A stretch of DNA of 48,444 nt from Bacteroidota bacterium (lineage in GTDB: Bacteria; Bacteroidota; Bacteroidia; Bacteroidales; UBA7960). Under the pieces are notes generated by a model that searched no databases, had not been told where the DNA came from, and worked only from the letters and a program-made list of their open reading frames with translations. Made by a program: the position numbers and the translations under genes. Position 1 is the first letter of the stretch, and every line of letters begins with the position of its first letter. The DNA lies in assembly GCA_007694165.1 (NCBI GenBank), contig RECE01000201.1, positions 1-48,444 of the forward strand. The letters are read 5' to 3'. Of the stretch, positions 1 through 9,706 are shown in pieces.

Positions 1-1
1 T

Positions 2-1771
2 GAGCAGGAAGATGATGACAAAAGCGAAACCGAAGCAGAAGATCTTACTGCCAGGTATAACAGCTTAACCAAGGCAGAGCTGGTAGAAGCTATTGAAGCA
101 CTGGTAGATAGCAATAACATCAATTACATACGAAAGCATATAGGCTATATCAAAGTAGCTTTCAGGAATTACATCAAAGAACAAAGTGTAAGTGAATACG
201 AAAAGAATCTTGAGAAAACTGACCAGCAAGAAACCGAAGAAGCTGCAGAAAAACCTGTAGATGAGCTCGTGGTTAGGTTTGACAAAGCTTTTGGTGTCTA
301 CAAACAAAAAAAATACATATTCGATCAGGCTGCCGAGAAACAAAAACAAGATAACCTCAAGGTAAAGGAAGAAATTCTGGAAGAATTGCGCAATCTGATT
401 GAATCGGAGGAGGAGTTAAAAAAGACCTATGATGTCTTTAAAGAGCTTCAGGACAAATGGCGTGAATTAGGACCTGTTCCCCAGGGTGCCAAGAGTACAC
501 TCTGGAACAACTACCATTTCCTGGTAGAGAAGTTTTTTGATAAGGTAAAAATCAACAAAGAACTCAGGGATCTTGATCTGAAAAAAAACCTGGAAGCCAA
601 AGCCGAACTTTGTGAGAAGGCAGAAGAGTTGTTGCTGGAAACATCTGTTAACAAATCCTTTCAGAAGCTGCAAAAGCTTCATGATGCCTGGAAAGAAACA
701 GGTCCTGTTCCCAAGGACAAGAAAGATGAAATATGGGAACGGTTCAAAACGGCATCTGATACCTTGAACGACAGAAGGCAAGCCTACTATGATTCGCTAA
801 GAGAAGAACAAACCAAAAACTTTGCCGCCAAGGTGCTTTTGTGCGAACAGGCAGAACAGCTCACTGATTTTACTTCTGACTCTCCGCGAAAATGGCAGGA
901 AGCCACAGATAAGGTAAACGAGCTTTTCAAGCTTTGGAAGTCCATCGGCTTCGCCCCCAAAAAAGTTAATGACGAAGTTTGGGTAAGATTCAGGACAGCA
1001 CTGGATACTTTCTTCAAAAACAAGAAAGATTTCTTCTTCCGTTATAAAGAAGATCAGACCGAAAACTACAATCAAAAGCTCAACCTTTGTGTGCAGGCTG
1101 AAGCAGCCAAAGACAGTGAAGACTGGAAGCAAACCACGGATGAACTTATTTTACTGCAACAGCAATGGAAAAAGATTGGTCCTGTACCCAAAAAGTTTTC
1201 TGATAAAGTATGGAAAAGATTCAGAGCAGCATGTGATGAGTTTTTCAACAGAAAAGCAGAATATTTCTCCAATATCGGAGAAAAACAGGAAGAAAATCTC
1301 AACAAGAAAAAAGAACTTATCGAAACGGTGAAAACCTACGAGTATTCTAAAGACAGTACAGAAAATCTTAATACACTGAAGGATTTTCAACGTCAATGGA
1401 TGGAAATTGGTCATGTTCCCATCAAGGAAAAAGACAAAATCCAGAATGAGTTCAGAGCGGTTGTAAATGAGCAGTTTGATAAGCTTAACATCAGTCGGAA
1501 GGCAAAGTCTGCCATTGGGTTTAAAAACAAAATAGAAAACCTGAAGAATTCGCCCAATGCTGAAAATATCATGTATAAGGAAAGAAACTTCCTTGTAAAC
1601 AAAATCAATGGTTTACAGAATGATATCAAGCTGTGGGAAAATAACATAGGCTTTTTCGCCTCATCCAGAAAGGCTGATGTGTTAAAAGCGGAGTTTGAGA
1701 AAAAGATAGCTGACGCCAGGGCCGATATCTCCATATTGGAGGAAAAATTAAAAATCCTCAGTGACTCTTAA
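2..1771 (+). CDS. DUF349 repeat protein (5' end outside the window)
   Basis: The reading frame is open from the left edge, so the true start lies upstream; the visible part is 589 residues. It contains five tandem DUF349 units of about 75-80 residues. Each has a Trp-rich core (WRELGPVP, WKETGPVP, WKSIGFAP, WKKIGPVP, WMEIGHVP) followed by a W/F-rich helix such as DEIWERFKTA. The upstream part is acidic and lysine-rich, and the C-terminal 60 residues look like coiled coil. There is no signal peptide in view, so it is probably cytosolic. DUF349 proteins are common in Bacteroidota and their function is not established. It is the last gene before a 144-base gap and appears to end its transcription unit. 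The family assignment is firm; the role is unknown. Confidence 0.9.
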   Translation, partial: EQEDDDKSETEAEDLTARYNSLTKAELVEAIEALVDSNNINYIRKHIGYIKVAFRNYIKEQSVSEYEKNLEKTDQQETEEAAEKPVDELVVRFDKAFGVYKQKKYIFDQAAEKQKQDNLKVKEEILEELRNLIESEEELKKTYDVFKELQDKWRELGPVPQGAKSTLWNNYHFLVEKFFDKVKINKELRDLDLKKNLEAKAELCEKAEELLLETSVNKSFQKLQKLHDAWKETGPVPKDKKDEIWERFKTASDTLNDRRQAYYDSLREEQTKNFAAKVLLCEQAEQLTDFTSDSPRKWQEATDKVNELFKLWKSIGFAPKKVNDEVWVRFRTALDTFFKNKKDFFFRYKEDQTENYNQKLNLCVQAEAAKDSEDWKQTTDELILLQQQWKKIGPVPKKFSDKVWKRFRAACDEFFNRKAEYFSNIGEKQEENLNKKKELIETVKTYEYSKDSTENLNTLKDFQRQWMEIGHVPIKEKDKIQNEFRAVVNEQFDKLNISRKAKSAIGFKNKIENLKNSPNAENIMYKERNFLVNKINGLQNDIKLWENNIGFFASSRKADVLKAEFEKKIADARADISILEEKLKILSDS

Positions 1772-1830
1772 TTTTTCGGTTTTGTGGTACGGTTAATGGT
1801 AAAACTGTTTAAACAAAATTAGCCAATCAT

Positions 1831-1893
1831 GGAATATCCACCTTATTAGCCTTCTCAATGAATACGCTGATTAGTGGATATTTCATTTTTTTC
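1831..1893 (+). terminator. Possible large-loop hairpin after the DUF349 gene
   Basis: An inverted repeat (ggaatatccac at 1831-1841 and gtggatatttc at 1874-1884, one mismatch) is followed by a T-rich stretch. It lies between the DUF349 stop and the barrel-protein start. It could end the upstream transcript, but the loop is about 32 bases, which is long for an intrinsic terminator. Weak call. Confidence 0.3.
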
Positions 1894-1915
1894 AGTAAGA
1901 ATTAAATTCAAAAAA

Positions 1916-2536
1916 ATGAAACGGACATTATTGTTTTTCTTATTGCTTGGAGTGGTACATGTATCACAGGCGCAGTTTTCGTTTGGTTTACGTGGAGGAA
2001 TGAATTTCAGCAGACTTCCCTCCAAGACCTATGAATTGGATGACCCGCAAACCCGAATCAAAACCGTTAGTGAATCCTATACCGGTTTTCATGCTGGAGT
2101 TATGGCGCAGATTTCTCTGATGGGAGTATTTGTGATGCCGGAACTTTTGTTTGTATCTACCGGGCATGATTTGGTCCTTGAACGTGAGGGAGAGCCTGAC
2201 AGCTTTTTCCAGCAAAAGTTTTCGTATATTGATATTCCGGTAATGGTAGGTGCTAAAATCGGACCTCTGAGAGCAGGAATCGGGCCGGTGGCCAGTATTT
2301 TGCTGAACAGCTCGTCAGGCTTGTCTTCTGAGGAGTCTGGTTTCAAGGAGCGTTTTAATCCTGCTACCTATGGCTTTCAGTTAGGAGCCGGAATGAATCT
2401 TGGCAATTTAGCCCTGGACCTGAAATATCAATTCGGACTCAGTAACCTGGGAGATGGAATTGAAATTGGGGAAACTACTTACAATTTTGATTCCCGCCCC
2501 CGACAAATCGTATTCAGCATTGGGTTATTGTTCTGA
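1916..2536 (+). CDS. Outer-membrane beta-barrel protein (porin family, PorT/OMP_b-brl type)
   Basis: A 206-residue protein starting at MKRTLLFFLLLG, an obvious signal peptide with probable cleavage after VSQA (about residue 19). The ATG at 1916 is preferred over an upstream in-frame GTG at 1874, which would bury the signal peptide. The mature protein has alternating short beta-strands, with the motif FGLRGGMNFSRL at its start and an F-terminated last strand (IVFSIGLLF), typical of 8-stranded outer-membrane barrels of the OMP_b-brl_2 family in Bacteroidota. It is expected in the outer membrane. Family members include PorT-like proteins, but many have no known role, and no specific function can be given here. 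Confidence 0.85.
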   Translation: MKRTLLFFLLLGVVHVSQAQFSFGLRGGMNFSRLPSKTYELDDPQTRIKTVSESYTGFHAGVMAQISLMGVFVMPELLFVSTGHDLVLEREGEPDSFFQQKFSYIDIPVMVGAKIGPLRAGIGPVASILLNSSSGLSSEESGFKERFNPATYGFQLGAGMNLGNLALDLKYQFGLSNLGDGIEIGETTYNFDSRPRQIVFSIGLLF

Positions 2537-2581
2537 TTTTTTCCACCCACCCGGAAACAGTACAATTTAAAAATACAAATT

Positions 2582-2616
2582 AAGCCGTCTCATGCTTCAT
2601 GAAACGGCTTTTTTTT
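2582..2616. terminator. Bidirectional terminator between convergent genes
   Basis: A 13-base stem with one mismatch (aagccgtctcatg at 2582-2594; catgaaacggctt at 2598-2610) has a 3-base loop and is followed by a T run on the plus strand, with A-rich sequence on the other side. It separates the barrel-protein gene (+) from the FtsX-type gene (-). The minus-strand stop codon lies in the T run. Confidence 0.8.
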
Positions 2617-3829
2617 ATCTAAAAGTAATTGCTTTTACGGGTGATATCCTGGCAATAATGTAACTGGGCATAATCAGCATGGTCATGCAAATAGCAAATG
2701 TACCTGCATTCAAGAGCAAAATGTAAAGGATATTCAGTTCTATGGGTACAACATCCACAAAATAAGACTCCTGGGAGAGAGTAACTATTCCGAAACGCTG
2801 TTGTAAAACTCCAAGCCCGATACCCAGGATGTTCCCCAGGATCATCCCTCTTGCAATCAGAAATCCTGCATGATACAGGAATACTTTGCGGATATGCTTG
2901 TTGCTGGCGCCAAGTGCCTTTAGGATCCCTATCATGTTGGTTTTTTCAAGCACTGAAATCAGCAGGGTAGTTATCATGTTGATTCCAGCCACCAGAATCA
3001 CGATGATAATTATTACATAAACGTTCATGTCCAGCAATGCCAGCCAGTCAAAAATCTGGGGGTAAATTTCCCCTATGGTTCGGGTGTATAGGGTGTAAGG
3101 AATAATCTCTTGTACAAATTCATTGAAATGATCGAGCTGGCGGAAGTTTTCCAGCACTATACCAAATCCTCCCACCTGGTCTGCCTCCCAGTTGTTAAGC
3201 CTTTGTGCATGTTGAATATCGCCCAGCACAAAGATTTTATCCAGCTCTTCCAGCCCGGTTTCATATATTCCTGAAATATTGAGTCTTCGCACACGAGGCG
3301 GGTCCTGTATAAAATAAAGCAAAACATCATCTCCGGCGTTGATGCCCAGCAAGCGGGATACGTAGGCTGAGATAATGATGTTGTCGCTCCTGATGCTGTC
3401 ATTATAAATCGTAATGTCACCATCAATCATTCGGTTGCTGAAAAATTCCCAGTCATAATCACTGCCTACCCCTTTGAATATTACCCCGTGTATCTCATCG
3501 TCGGTTTTTATGATGCCGGGTTTGGTTGAAAATACATGGATGTTTTTAATACCGGATGTAGCAGCCAGTTCTTCATAGAATTCCTGGTTCTTACTCACAG
3601 GTTGTGTTTCGTAAGAGATGTTATAGTCAAAGTTGGTGATCTGGATGTGAGAGCCAAACCCAATGGCTTTGCTCTTGATCTCATTTTGAAAGCCTGTAAC
3701 AACACCTACTGCCAGGATCATCACCGAAAGACCCAGTGATATGGAGAGGATGGCAATCAGTTTAACCAGCCCGGTAAGGTTTTTCTTTTCTGCACCCATG
3801 CGGCGGGCTATAAAAAACGGGGTGTTCAA
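2615..3829 (-). CDS. FtsX-like ABC transporter permease (LolC/LolE type)
   Basis: A 404-residue inner-membrane protein. It has an N-terminal transmembrane segment (about residues 25-48), a large periplasmic MacB-like core domain (about 50-265) and three C-terminal transmembrane segments, the standard FtsX layout. The segment EKTNMIGILKALGASNKHIRKVF is the conserved cytoplasmic coupling motif that contacts the ATPase. The N-terminus (FFIARRMGAEKKN) matches the LolC/E type, which with LolD extracts lipoproteins from the inner membrane. No ATPase gene is adjacent, so the partner must be elsewhere. The start is a TTG at 3827-3829; a stop codon lies four codons upstream and no in-frame ATG fits the family's N-terminus. 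Confidence 0.88.
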   Translation of the reverse strand: MNTPFFIARRMGAEKKNLTGLVKLIAILSISLGLSVMILAVGVVTGFQNEIKSKAIGFGSHIQITNFDYNISYETQPVSKNQEFYEELAATSGIKNIHVFSTKPGIIKTDDEIHGVIFKGVGSDYDWEFFSNRMIDGDITIYNDSIRSDNIIISAYVSRLLGINAGDDVLLYFIQDPPRVRRLNISGIYETGLEELDKIFVLGDIQHAQRLNNWEADQVGGFGIVLENFRQLDHFNEFVQEIIPYTLYTRTIGEIYPQIFDWLALLDMNVYVIIIIVILVAGINMITTLLISVLEKTNMIGILKALGASNKHIRKVFLYHAGFLIARGMILGNILGIGLGVLQQRFGIVTLSQESYFVDVVPIELNILYILLLNAGTFAICMTMLIMPSYIIARISPVKAITFR

Positions 3830-4216
3830 TGTATAGGGAGTTTAAGGTTCTTATCCGGGATAAATGTATACTGTTGTGCAAAAATAGGAATTATTTCCAC
3901 GTGGGACATTTGTTCTGTTGTTCAGGGCCAATGCAAAAAGTCATAAAAGGTTATTCTGGTTGCCTTAAGGGTGTTTTTGTCCTTGACATTTTTCAAACTG
4001 ATCGGCAAGGGTTCTGAAAAAAACAACTAAGATAGCTTCCATATATAACTTTTCAATCAATTTATTCTAACGCATACATTTCAATTAAGCGCCTGTTGCT
4101 GTTTGCCGTAAGTCGAAAGTTGGGATTCCTGTAACACAATAACTATTAAATCATTTGATTTTAAAGGGCAAATTCGTTATATTCGTCAGATGAATTTTCA
4201 TTAAAACAGAAAAAAT
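3830..4216. other. Intergenic region between divergent permease and baeRF3 genes
   Basis: This stretch separates two divergently transcribed genes and should carry both promoters. Only the plus-strand promoter candidate at 4155-4185 could be picked out. A 62-codon frame here has no RBS, no recognisable features and AT-rich composition and was not accepted. No RNA gene was seen. Confidence 0.5.
4155..4185 (+). promoter_or_regulatory. Candidate Bacteroidota-type promoter for the baeRF3 gene
   Basis: TTG at 4155-4157, a 20-base spacer, then TATATTCG at 4178-4185. The Bacteroidota sigma-ABfr consensus is TTG-N19/20-TAnnTTTG, so the -7 box has one mismatch. The start codon is 31 bases downstream. 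Confidence 0.4.
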
Positions 4217-5287
4217 ATGGACAAGCAATTATTGAACAGCTTAATGCAGGTGAAGGAATATCCTTGCGTGTCGATTATTTTACCAACCTATCGAACAGCA
4301 CCCGATAATCAGAAGAATGCTATTCGTATAAAAAAGCTGGTGCGTGAAGCTGGCGACAAACTGGAGCAGGAGCTTGGTAAGAAAGATGCCAGAGATTTGA
4401 TTGATAAAATTCAAAAGCTTGCTGCACAGGTTGATATCAGTAGAACATTAGACGGGCTGGCACTCTTTGTCAGTAAAGAAGTATCGCAGATGGTAGATAT
4501 CCCCTTCAGGGTAAGAGAACGTCTTATTATTGACAAAACGTTTGCTACCAGGGATCTTATCATGGGTGTTAACAGGGCAACCCATTATTATATTCTCGAT
4601 TTGAGCCTTTTCAGGGCCAGGTTGATTTCATGTTTCCGGGATCAGGCCGTTGAGTTAACAGAAAACGGTTTTCCGGTTCAAAGCGAATTTCCCATGCTGG
4701 AGCTTAATCCTTCTGACTTCTCCAGGGAAAAGGAGAAGCAGATAAAGGAGTTTTTTAATAAAGTGGATAAGATTTTCCTGAACCATTACCATGTAGACCC
4801 TACGCTGCTTGTATTGGCAGGGGTACAGAAAAACCTTGCGTTGTACCGGGAAGTGGCAGATGTAAAAGACATCATATTCGGGCAGCTGGAAGGAAATTAT
4901 GAAGCCGTATCAGTGCATGATCTCGGGAAAAAAGCCTGGGAAGTGGTGCGTGAGAAAACCAAAAAGGAGAGGCATTCGGCATTGAATGACCTTCAAAAGG
5001 CCATAAGCGCCCGCAAATTGGCATCCGGAATTACTGACATCTGGCGTTTGGCCAATGAAGGGCGCGTAAGTACGCTGGTGGCAGAGCAGGAATACCATAT
5101 CAGTGCTGGTTTGGAGGAGAATAATACCCTGGTGCTGGATACCAGTAATCTGCCTGATAATAAAATTATGCCCGATGCGGTGGATGAAGTGGCAGAAATC
5201 GTGATGGAAAAAGGGGGGAAGGTTGTTTTTGTTGATGACGGAACCCTCGGCAATCACCATAAAATAGCGGCCATTTTAAGATACTGA
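4217..5287 (+). CDS. baeRF family 3 protein (bacterial archaeo-eukaryotic release-factor-like)
   Basis: A 356-residue soluble protein. The N-terminal SIILPTYRTAPDNQKNAIRI segment and the central domain (RATHYYILDLSLFRARLISC) match the bacterial family related to the archaeo-eukaryotic peptide-release factor eRF1. The C-terminal 110 residues (LVLDTSNLPDNKIMPDAVDE... GGKVVFVDDGTLGNHHKIAAILRY) resemble the eRF1/L7Ae-like C-terminal fold. Such proteins have been predicted, from sequence analysis, to act in ribosome rescue or in resolving stalled peptidyl-tRNA; this is not experimentally settled. The neighbour across a strong terminator is clpB, a stress chaperone, but the genes are convergent and not an operon. 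Confidence 0.78.
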   Translation: MDKQLLNSLMQVKEYPCVSIILPTYRTAPDNQKNAIRIKKLVREAGDKLEQELGKKDARDLIDKIQKLAAQVDISRTLDGLALFVSKEVSQMVDIPFRVRERLIIDKTFATRDLIMGVNRATHYYILDLSLFRARLISCFRDQAVELTENGFPVQSEFPMLELNPSDFSREKEKQIKEFFNKVDKIFLNHYHVDPTLLVLAGVQKNLALYREVADVKDIIFGQLEGNYEAVSVHDLGKKAWEVVREKTKKERHSALNDLQKAISARKLASGITDIWRLANEGRVSTLVAEQEYHISAGLEENNTLVLDTSNLPDNKIMPDAVDEVAEIVMEKGGKVVFVDDGTLGNHHKIAAILRY

Positions 5288-5309
5288 GAGGCAAGGAAAG
5301 AGTACCGAG

Positions 5310-5372
5310 AGAGATGGGCGGATAAGAAAAGGGGCGCCAAGCGCCCCTTTTCTTATCCGCCCTCTCTTTTTT
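5310..5372. terminator. Very long perfect hairpin, bidirectional terminator
   Basis: A perfect 22-base inverted repeat (5316-5337 with 5341-5362) around a 3-base loop (caa) is followed by a T run on the plus strand. If one t at 5315 is bulged out, the stem extends by about five more pairs. The arms include the GC block ggggcgc/gcgcccc. It lies between the convergent baeRF3 and clpB genes. Confidence 0.85.
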
Positions 5373-5384
5373 TTTATTTCGCAT

Positions 5385-5443
5385 TGTCATTTCGACAGAG
5401 CAACAGCGACCGAGACCACGAAGTAGCTGCGAAGCTAAATCTC
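5385..5443. repeat. REP-like extragenic palindrome remnant
   Basis: The sequence begins tgtcatttcgacagagc and ends gaagctaaatctc, with an imperfect palindrome inside (agc...agc with gct...gct). From memory, gtcatttcga...aaatctc palindromes are scattered in many Bacteroidota genomes as repetitive extragenic elements. It sits directly after clpB. Only one copy is in this window, so repetition cannot be shown here. Confidence 0.5.
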
Positions 5444-5450
5444 AAAACTT

Positions 5451-8048
5451 TTACGTTTCGTTTACAAACTCCAGTTCATTGTCCTTTACACGAATGGAAA
5501 TACGTGAATCGCGCGAAATTCTGCCGGCCAGAATTTCTTTGGACAACCTGTTGAGGATGGTTTTCTGAATAGCCCTTTTCAGGGGTCTTGCACCATATTG
5601 AGGGTCAAATCCCGCTTTGGCTATCCAGTATAGTGCCGGTTCGGATGTGGTAAGAGTAATGCCGTTTTCTGCCAGCATGCCGGCAACATTTTCCATCTGG
5701 ATTTTTACGATTTCTTTTAGTTCATCAAAAACCAGGGGTTTAAACATGATTATCTCATCTATCCGATTGAGAAATTCCGGCCTGATGGTTTTTTTCAAAA
5801 TAGCAGCCACCTGGTCGCGGGTTTTTTCCATCACCTGGTCGTAATTGTTTTCATCAGTTTTTTCAAAATTTTCCTGTATCAGTGTCGAACCGATATTGGA
5901 AGTCATAATGATGATGGTATTTTTAAAGTCGGCAGTTCTGCCTTTGTTATCTGTGAGTCGACCCTCATCGAGAACCTGCAGCAGGATATTGAAGACATCG
6001 GAGTGTGCTTTTTCTATTTCGTCGAGCAACACTACCGAGTAAGGCTTTCTTCTGACTGCCTCGGTAAGCTGACCACTTTCCTCGTATCCAACGTATCCGG
6101 GAGGTGCACCAATAAGTCTGCTCACAGTATGCCTCTCCTGGTATTCTGACATATCAATGCGTATCATGGCATTTTCGTCGTTGAAAAGAAAATCGGCCAG
6201 GGCTCTTGCCAGCTCGGTTTTACCCACACCGGTGGTTCCCAAAAAGATAAAGGAACCAATGGGTCGTTTGTGATCCTGCAGTCCGGCCCGGCTTCGCCTG
6301 ATGGCATCAGCAACAGCCCCAATGGCTTCATCTTGCCCTATAACCCTTTTGTGAAGCTCATCTTCCAGTGTAAGCAATTTCTCCCGTTCGCTCTGCAGCA
6401 TGCGGCTTACAGGTATGCCCGTCCATTTTGAAACCACATCTGCGATGTCTTCTGAAGTAACTTCCTCTTTAATCATAGCGTTTCCGGATTGCATTTCCAG
6501 AAGCTTCTCTTTCAGTTTTTCCAGCTTTTCCTCAGTAGCTTTCATGCGTCCGTAGCGGATTTCGGCAACTTTACCAAAATCCCCGTTTCGTTCGGCCTGT
6601 TCGGCTTCGAACTTGAGTTGCTCAATGGCTTTTTTCTGGCTCTGGATACCTTCCACAACCTCCTTTTCACTCTCCCATCGTGCTTTCAACAGATTTTTCT
6701 CTTCGTAAAGGTTGGCCAGTATTGCGTTGAGCTCCTTAAGCTTCAATTCATCCTTTTCTCTCTTGATGGCTTCTTTTTCAATTTCCAGCTGGCGAATTCT
6801 TCTTTCCGCTTCATCAAGCTCCTCCGGCACCGAATTCATCTCCAGTCTCATCTTGGATGCAGCTTCATCAATGAGGTCAATGGCCTTGTCGGGAAGAAAG
6901 CGATCTGATATATATCGTTGCGAGAGGTCTACAGCAGCCACGATAGCCTCATCCTTGATTCTTACCTGGTGATGGGTTTCATAGCGTTCTTTCAATCCCC
7001 TGAGGATAGAGATTGCATCAGTCCGGTCCGGTTCATCCACCGATACTGTCTGAAAGCGTCTTTCCAGGGCTTTGTCTTTTTCGAAATATCGCTGATACTC
7101 TTTCAGGGTAGTTGCCCCTATGGCACGCAGCTCTCCGCGTGCCAGTGCCGGCTTCAGTATGTTGGCGGCATCCATGGCCCCCTCGCCGCTGCCTCCGGCA
7201 CCCACAAGGGTATGTATTTCATCAATAAACAGTACAACTTCTCCATCTGAGGAAACTACTTCTTTGATTACAGCTTTCAGACGTTCTTCAAACTCACCCT
7301 TGTATTTGGCTCCGGCAATAAGGGAGCCCATATCAAGACTGAAAATCTTTTTGGATTTAAGATTCTCGGGCACATCACCATTAATAATTCGATGGGCAAG
7401 TCCCTCGGCAATGGCCGTTTTTCCTACGCCGGGTTCTCCAATCAGGATGGGATTGTTTTTGGTGCGGCGCGAAAGAATCTGAAGTATACGCCGAATCTCC
7501 TCATCACGACCTATCACAGGATCGAGTTTGCCCGAAATGGCATCTTTATTCAAATCTCTTGCATACTTGCCAAGAGCATTATAGGTTTCTTCTGCCGACT
7601 GGCTGGTTACTTTTGAACCTTTTCGCAGCTCTGTGATGGCGAGTTTAAGATCCTTTTCGTTAAGGCCGCTGTCTTTCATCAGGGTAGAAGTATTGTCTTT
7701 CCCTTTAAGCAATGCAAGCAGCAGGTGCTCTATGCTGATAAATTCATCACCCAGGTCTTTTGACTGGCGTAGTGCATTTTGCAGGGTTTGGTTGGTTTCC
7801 TGCGAAAGGTAAACGTTTCCTCCTGTAACTTTGGGGTAGGATTCCAGAACTCTGTCGACAACCTGTATGAGGGTATGTAAGTTTACGTTGCATTTTTTCA
7901 GAAGAAATGGGCTTACACTATCATCGGCTGTAAGAATACCTTTGAGTAAATGGCTGGTTTCCACTGCCTGGTGCTGAAAGCCCATGGCAATCTCCTGCGC
8001 CTTTTGAAGCGCTTCCTGCGATTTTAATGTGAAATTGTCTGTTGTCAT
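5451..8048 (-). CDS. clpB: ATP-dependent chaperone ClpB
   Basis: An 865-residue AAA+ disaggregase, full length for the family. It has an N-terminal Clp_N double repeat (about 1-145), a first AAA+ domain with Walker A GEPGVGKT and Walker [12 protein letters not shown], the coiled-coil M domain (about 400-530) that defines ClpB, and a second AAA+ domain with Walker A GTTGVGKT, Walker [12 protein letters not shown] and sensor region [10 protein letters not shown]. It lacks the ClpP-binding tripeptide of ClpA/ClpX, as expected. It rescues aggregated proteins with DnaK. The start is placed at the ATG giving [15 protein letters not shown], which is the family N-terminus; an upstream in-frame ATG would add 15 lysine-rich residues. 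Confidence 0.97.
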   Translation of the reverse strand: MTTDNFTLKSQEALQKAQEIAMGFQHQAVETSHLLKGILTADDSVSPFLLKKCNVNLHTLIQVVDRVLESYPKVTGGNVYLSQETNQTLQNALRQSKDLGDEFISIEHLLLALLKGKDNTSTLMKDSGLNEKDLKLAITELRKGSKVTSQSAEETYNALGKYARDLNKDAISGKLDPVIGRDEEIRRILQILSRRTKNNPILIGEPGVGKTAIAEGLAHRIINGDVPENLKSKKIFSLDMGSLIAGAKYKGEFEERLKAVIKEVVSSDGEVVLFIDEIHTLVGAGGSGEGAMDAANILKPALARGELRAIGATTLKEYQRYFEKDKALERRFQTVSVDEPDRTDAISILRGLKERYETHHQVRIKDEAIVAAVDLSQRYISDRFLPDKAIDLIDEAASKMRLEMNSVPEELDEAERRIRQLEIEKEAIKREKDELKLKELNAILANLYEEKNLLKARWESEKEVVEGIQSQKKAIEQLKFEAEQAERNGDFGKVAEIRYGRMKATEEKLEKLKEKLLEMQSGNAMIKEEVTSEDIADVVSKWTGIPVSRMLQSEREKLLTLEDELHKRVIGQDEAIGAVADAIRRSRAGLQDHKRPIGSFIFLGTTGVGKTELARALADFLFNDENAMIRIDMSEYQERHTVSRLIGAPPGYVGYEESGQLTEAVRRKPYSVVLLDEIEKAHSDVFNILLQVLDEGRLTDNKGRTADFKNTIIIMTSNIGSTLIQENFEKTDENNYDQVMEKTRDQVAAILKKTIRPEFLNRIDEIIMFKPLVFDELKEIVKIQMENVAGMLAENGITLTTSEPALYWIAKAGFDPQYGARPLKRAIQKTILNRLSKEILAGRISRDSRISIRVKDNELEFVNET

Positions 8049-8391
8049 ATATTTTGATGTTTGGTTTTTCTTTTTATGCATTCTATTTTTCACAATGTTA
8101 TGAATGCATTTTTTATATCAAAGAATAAACCATTGATAAGCAGAGAAAGTTTCAGGTCAAAATGGCATTGCTGTTAGCTCTGAGCTGTCAAGATTGCAGT
8201 GTTTTGAGAAAAGAAAAAAATATTGGTCACTCAAAGAGATACTTTTTGTATTATTGCCGATTGTTATCCTGGAAAATGAATAAAGAGGATAAAGTTTTAT
8301 TATTGGACAAAGCAGCCTGAAATATAAGATCATTTCACTTATTTCGTGAGACCTTGTTTTGTTTGAAGATATGTATATGATTTAACTTAAG
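8049..8391. other. Intergenic region between divergent clpB and symporter genes
   Basis: About 340 bases of AT-rich DNA that should hold two divergent promoters. Near-consensus -7 boxes exist (TATTATTG twice on the plus strand around 8250 and 8300), but none has a well-spaced TTG, and no CIRCE-type heat-shock inverted repeat is visible. No gene or RNA was recognised. Confidence 0.45.
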
Positions 8392-9615
8392 ATGCGTATG
8401 TTGAATAAAATACAATTACACTGGCAGATATTTATCGCCCTGTTACTGGCAATAGCATTTGGAATCCTGTTTCCCAATCAAGTGGATTATGTTACCTGGA
8501 TGGGAGATGTATTTCTCAGGGCATTGCGCATGATTATCATTCCACTCATTTTTGCTTCGATTGTGTCGGGGGTAACAGGCATAGGAAGTAGTGAAAACCT
8601 GGGACGCATGAGTTTAAAAACCATCTCCTATTATTTACTTACAAGCTTATTTGCTATCGTAACCGGGCTTGTAATGGTAAATCTGATAAAGCCAGGGGTA
8701 GGGGCAGACCTGGGTTTGAGCATGGTAGTGATGGAGCTGGATGTAACAGCGGATAGCTTTGGTCAGACCCTGATAAAAATCATTCCTACCAATATCATTG
8801 ATGCCATGGCAAAAGGCGATTTGCCGGCCATTATTTTCTTTGCTATTTTCTTTGGGTTTTTCACCACAAAGGTAAATGCAAGGTATAGTGCCCCTATTAT
8901 TGATTTTTTCAACGCAGTTTTTGAGGTGATGATGAGCATCACCATGTTTGTAATAAAGTTTACCCCACTGGGTGTTTTCGCCATAGTTGCGGGTTTGATA
9001 GCCGAACAGTCGGGTAATCTGCTAATGGTATTCGGTAGTTTGGGCATTTACATGTTAACTGTAATAGGGGCTTTGGCTATTCATGCCTTTATCACCCTGC
9101 CTGTTTTGCTCAAATTTCTGGGGCGTGCCAACCCGGTAAAGCATGCAAGGGGCATGTCGGTGCCTTTGCTTACCGCATTTTCCACTTCCAGCAGTAGTGC
9201 CACCCTGCCCTTAACCATGGAGGCAGTCGAGTTTAAAAGTGGGGTGTCAAACAAAACCACCAGTTTTGTTTTACCCCTCGGGGCTACCATCAATATGGAC
9301 GGGACAGCATTGTATCAGTGTGTCGCAGTATTGTTTATCGCGCAGGCTTATGGGATTGAGATGGGTATACTTCAACAAATAATTATTGTTATAACGGCTC
9401 TGCTGGCATCTATTGGAGCGGCCGGAATTCCCATGGCCGGGCTGGTGATTATGACCATCATACTCACGGCAGTGGGGCTTCCCCTGGAAGGAATTGGCCT
9501 GATCCTGGCAGTAGATCGCATCCTGGATATGTTCAGGACTGCCGTAAATGTTTGGAGTGACAGCTGCGGAGCGGTGATTATTGCAAAGAGCGAGGGGGAA
9601 GTGACCAATGTGTGA
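8392..9615 (+). CDS. Dicarboxylate/amino acid:cation symporter (DAACS/SDF family)
   Basis: A 407-residue inner-membrane symporter with eight transmembrane segments and two re-entrant hairpins. The diagnostic motifs are present: the serine-rich hairpin TAFSTSSSSATLPLTME, the NMDGTALYQ motif in the unwound helix, the glycine-rich AAGIPMAGL hairpin, and DMFRTAVNVWSDSCGAVII, where the Asp/Arg pattern shapes substrate choice. Family members (GltP, GltT, DctA) take up glutamate, aspartate or C4-dicarboxylates with H+ or Na+. The substrate cannot be told from sequence alone. It appears monocistronic and ends at a strong terminator. Confidence 0.93.
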   Translation: MRMLNKIQLHWQIFIALLLAIAFGILFPNQVDYVTWMGDVFLRALRMIIIPLIFASIVSGVTGIGSSENLGRMSLKTISYYLLTSLFAIVTGLVMVNLIKPGVGADLGLSMVVMELDVTADSFGQTLIKIIPTNIIDAMAKGDLPAIIFFAIFFGFFTTKVNARYSAPIIDFFNAVFEVMMSITMFVIKFTPLGVFAIVAGLIAEQSGNLLMVFGSLGIYMLTVIGALAIHAFITLPVLLKFLGRANPVKHARGMSVPLLTAFSTSSSSATLPLTMEAVEFKSGVSNKTTSFVLPLGATINMDGTALYQCVAVLFIAQAYGIEMGILQQIIIVITALLASIGAAGIPMAGLVIMTIILTAVGLPLEGIGLILAVDRILDMFRTAVNVWSDSCGAVIIAKSEGEVTNV

Positions 9616-9645
9616 TGGAAGTTTTTTATTGCAATTCAGCGCATA

Positions 9646-9683
9646 AAAAAACCGTCTCAAAAACAATTTTGAGACGGTTTTTA
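9646..9683. terminator. Bidirectional terminator
   Basis: The stem aaaccgtctcaaaa / ttttgagacggttt with loop acaa is flanked by A and T runs, between the symporter gene (+) and a lipoprotein gene (-) that converge. Confidence 0.85.
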
Positions 9684-9706
9684 TTTGCGTTTACTAAAAC
9701 AAGGTT

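Noticed and set aside
3829-4017. 62-codon plus-strand frame between the permease and the baeRF3 gene
   Set aside because: It begins on the opposite strand at the first base of the permease start codon, has no RBS, and its residue order has no protein-like pattern.
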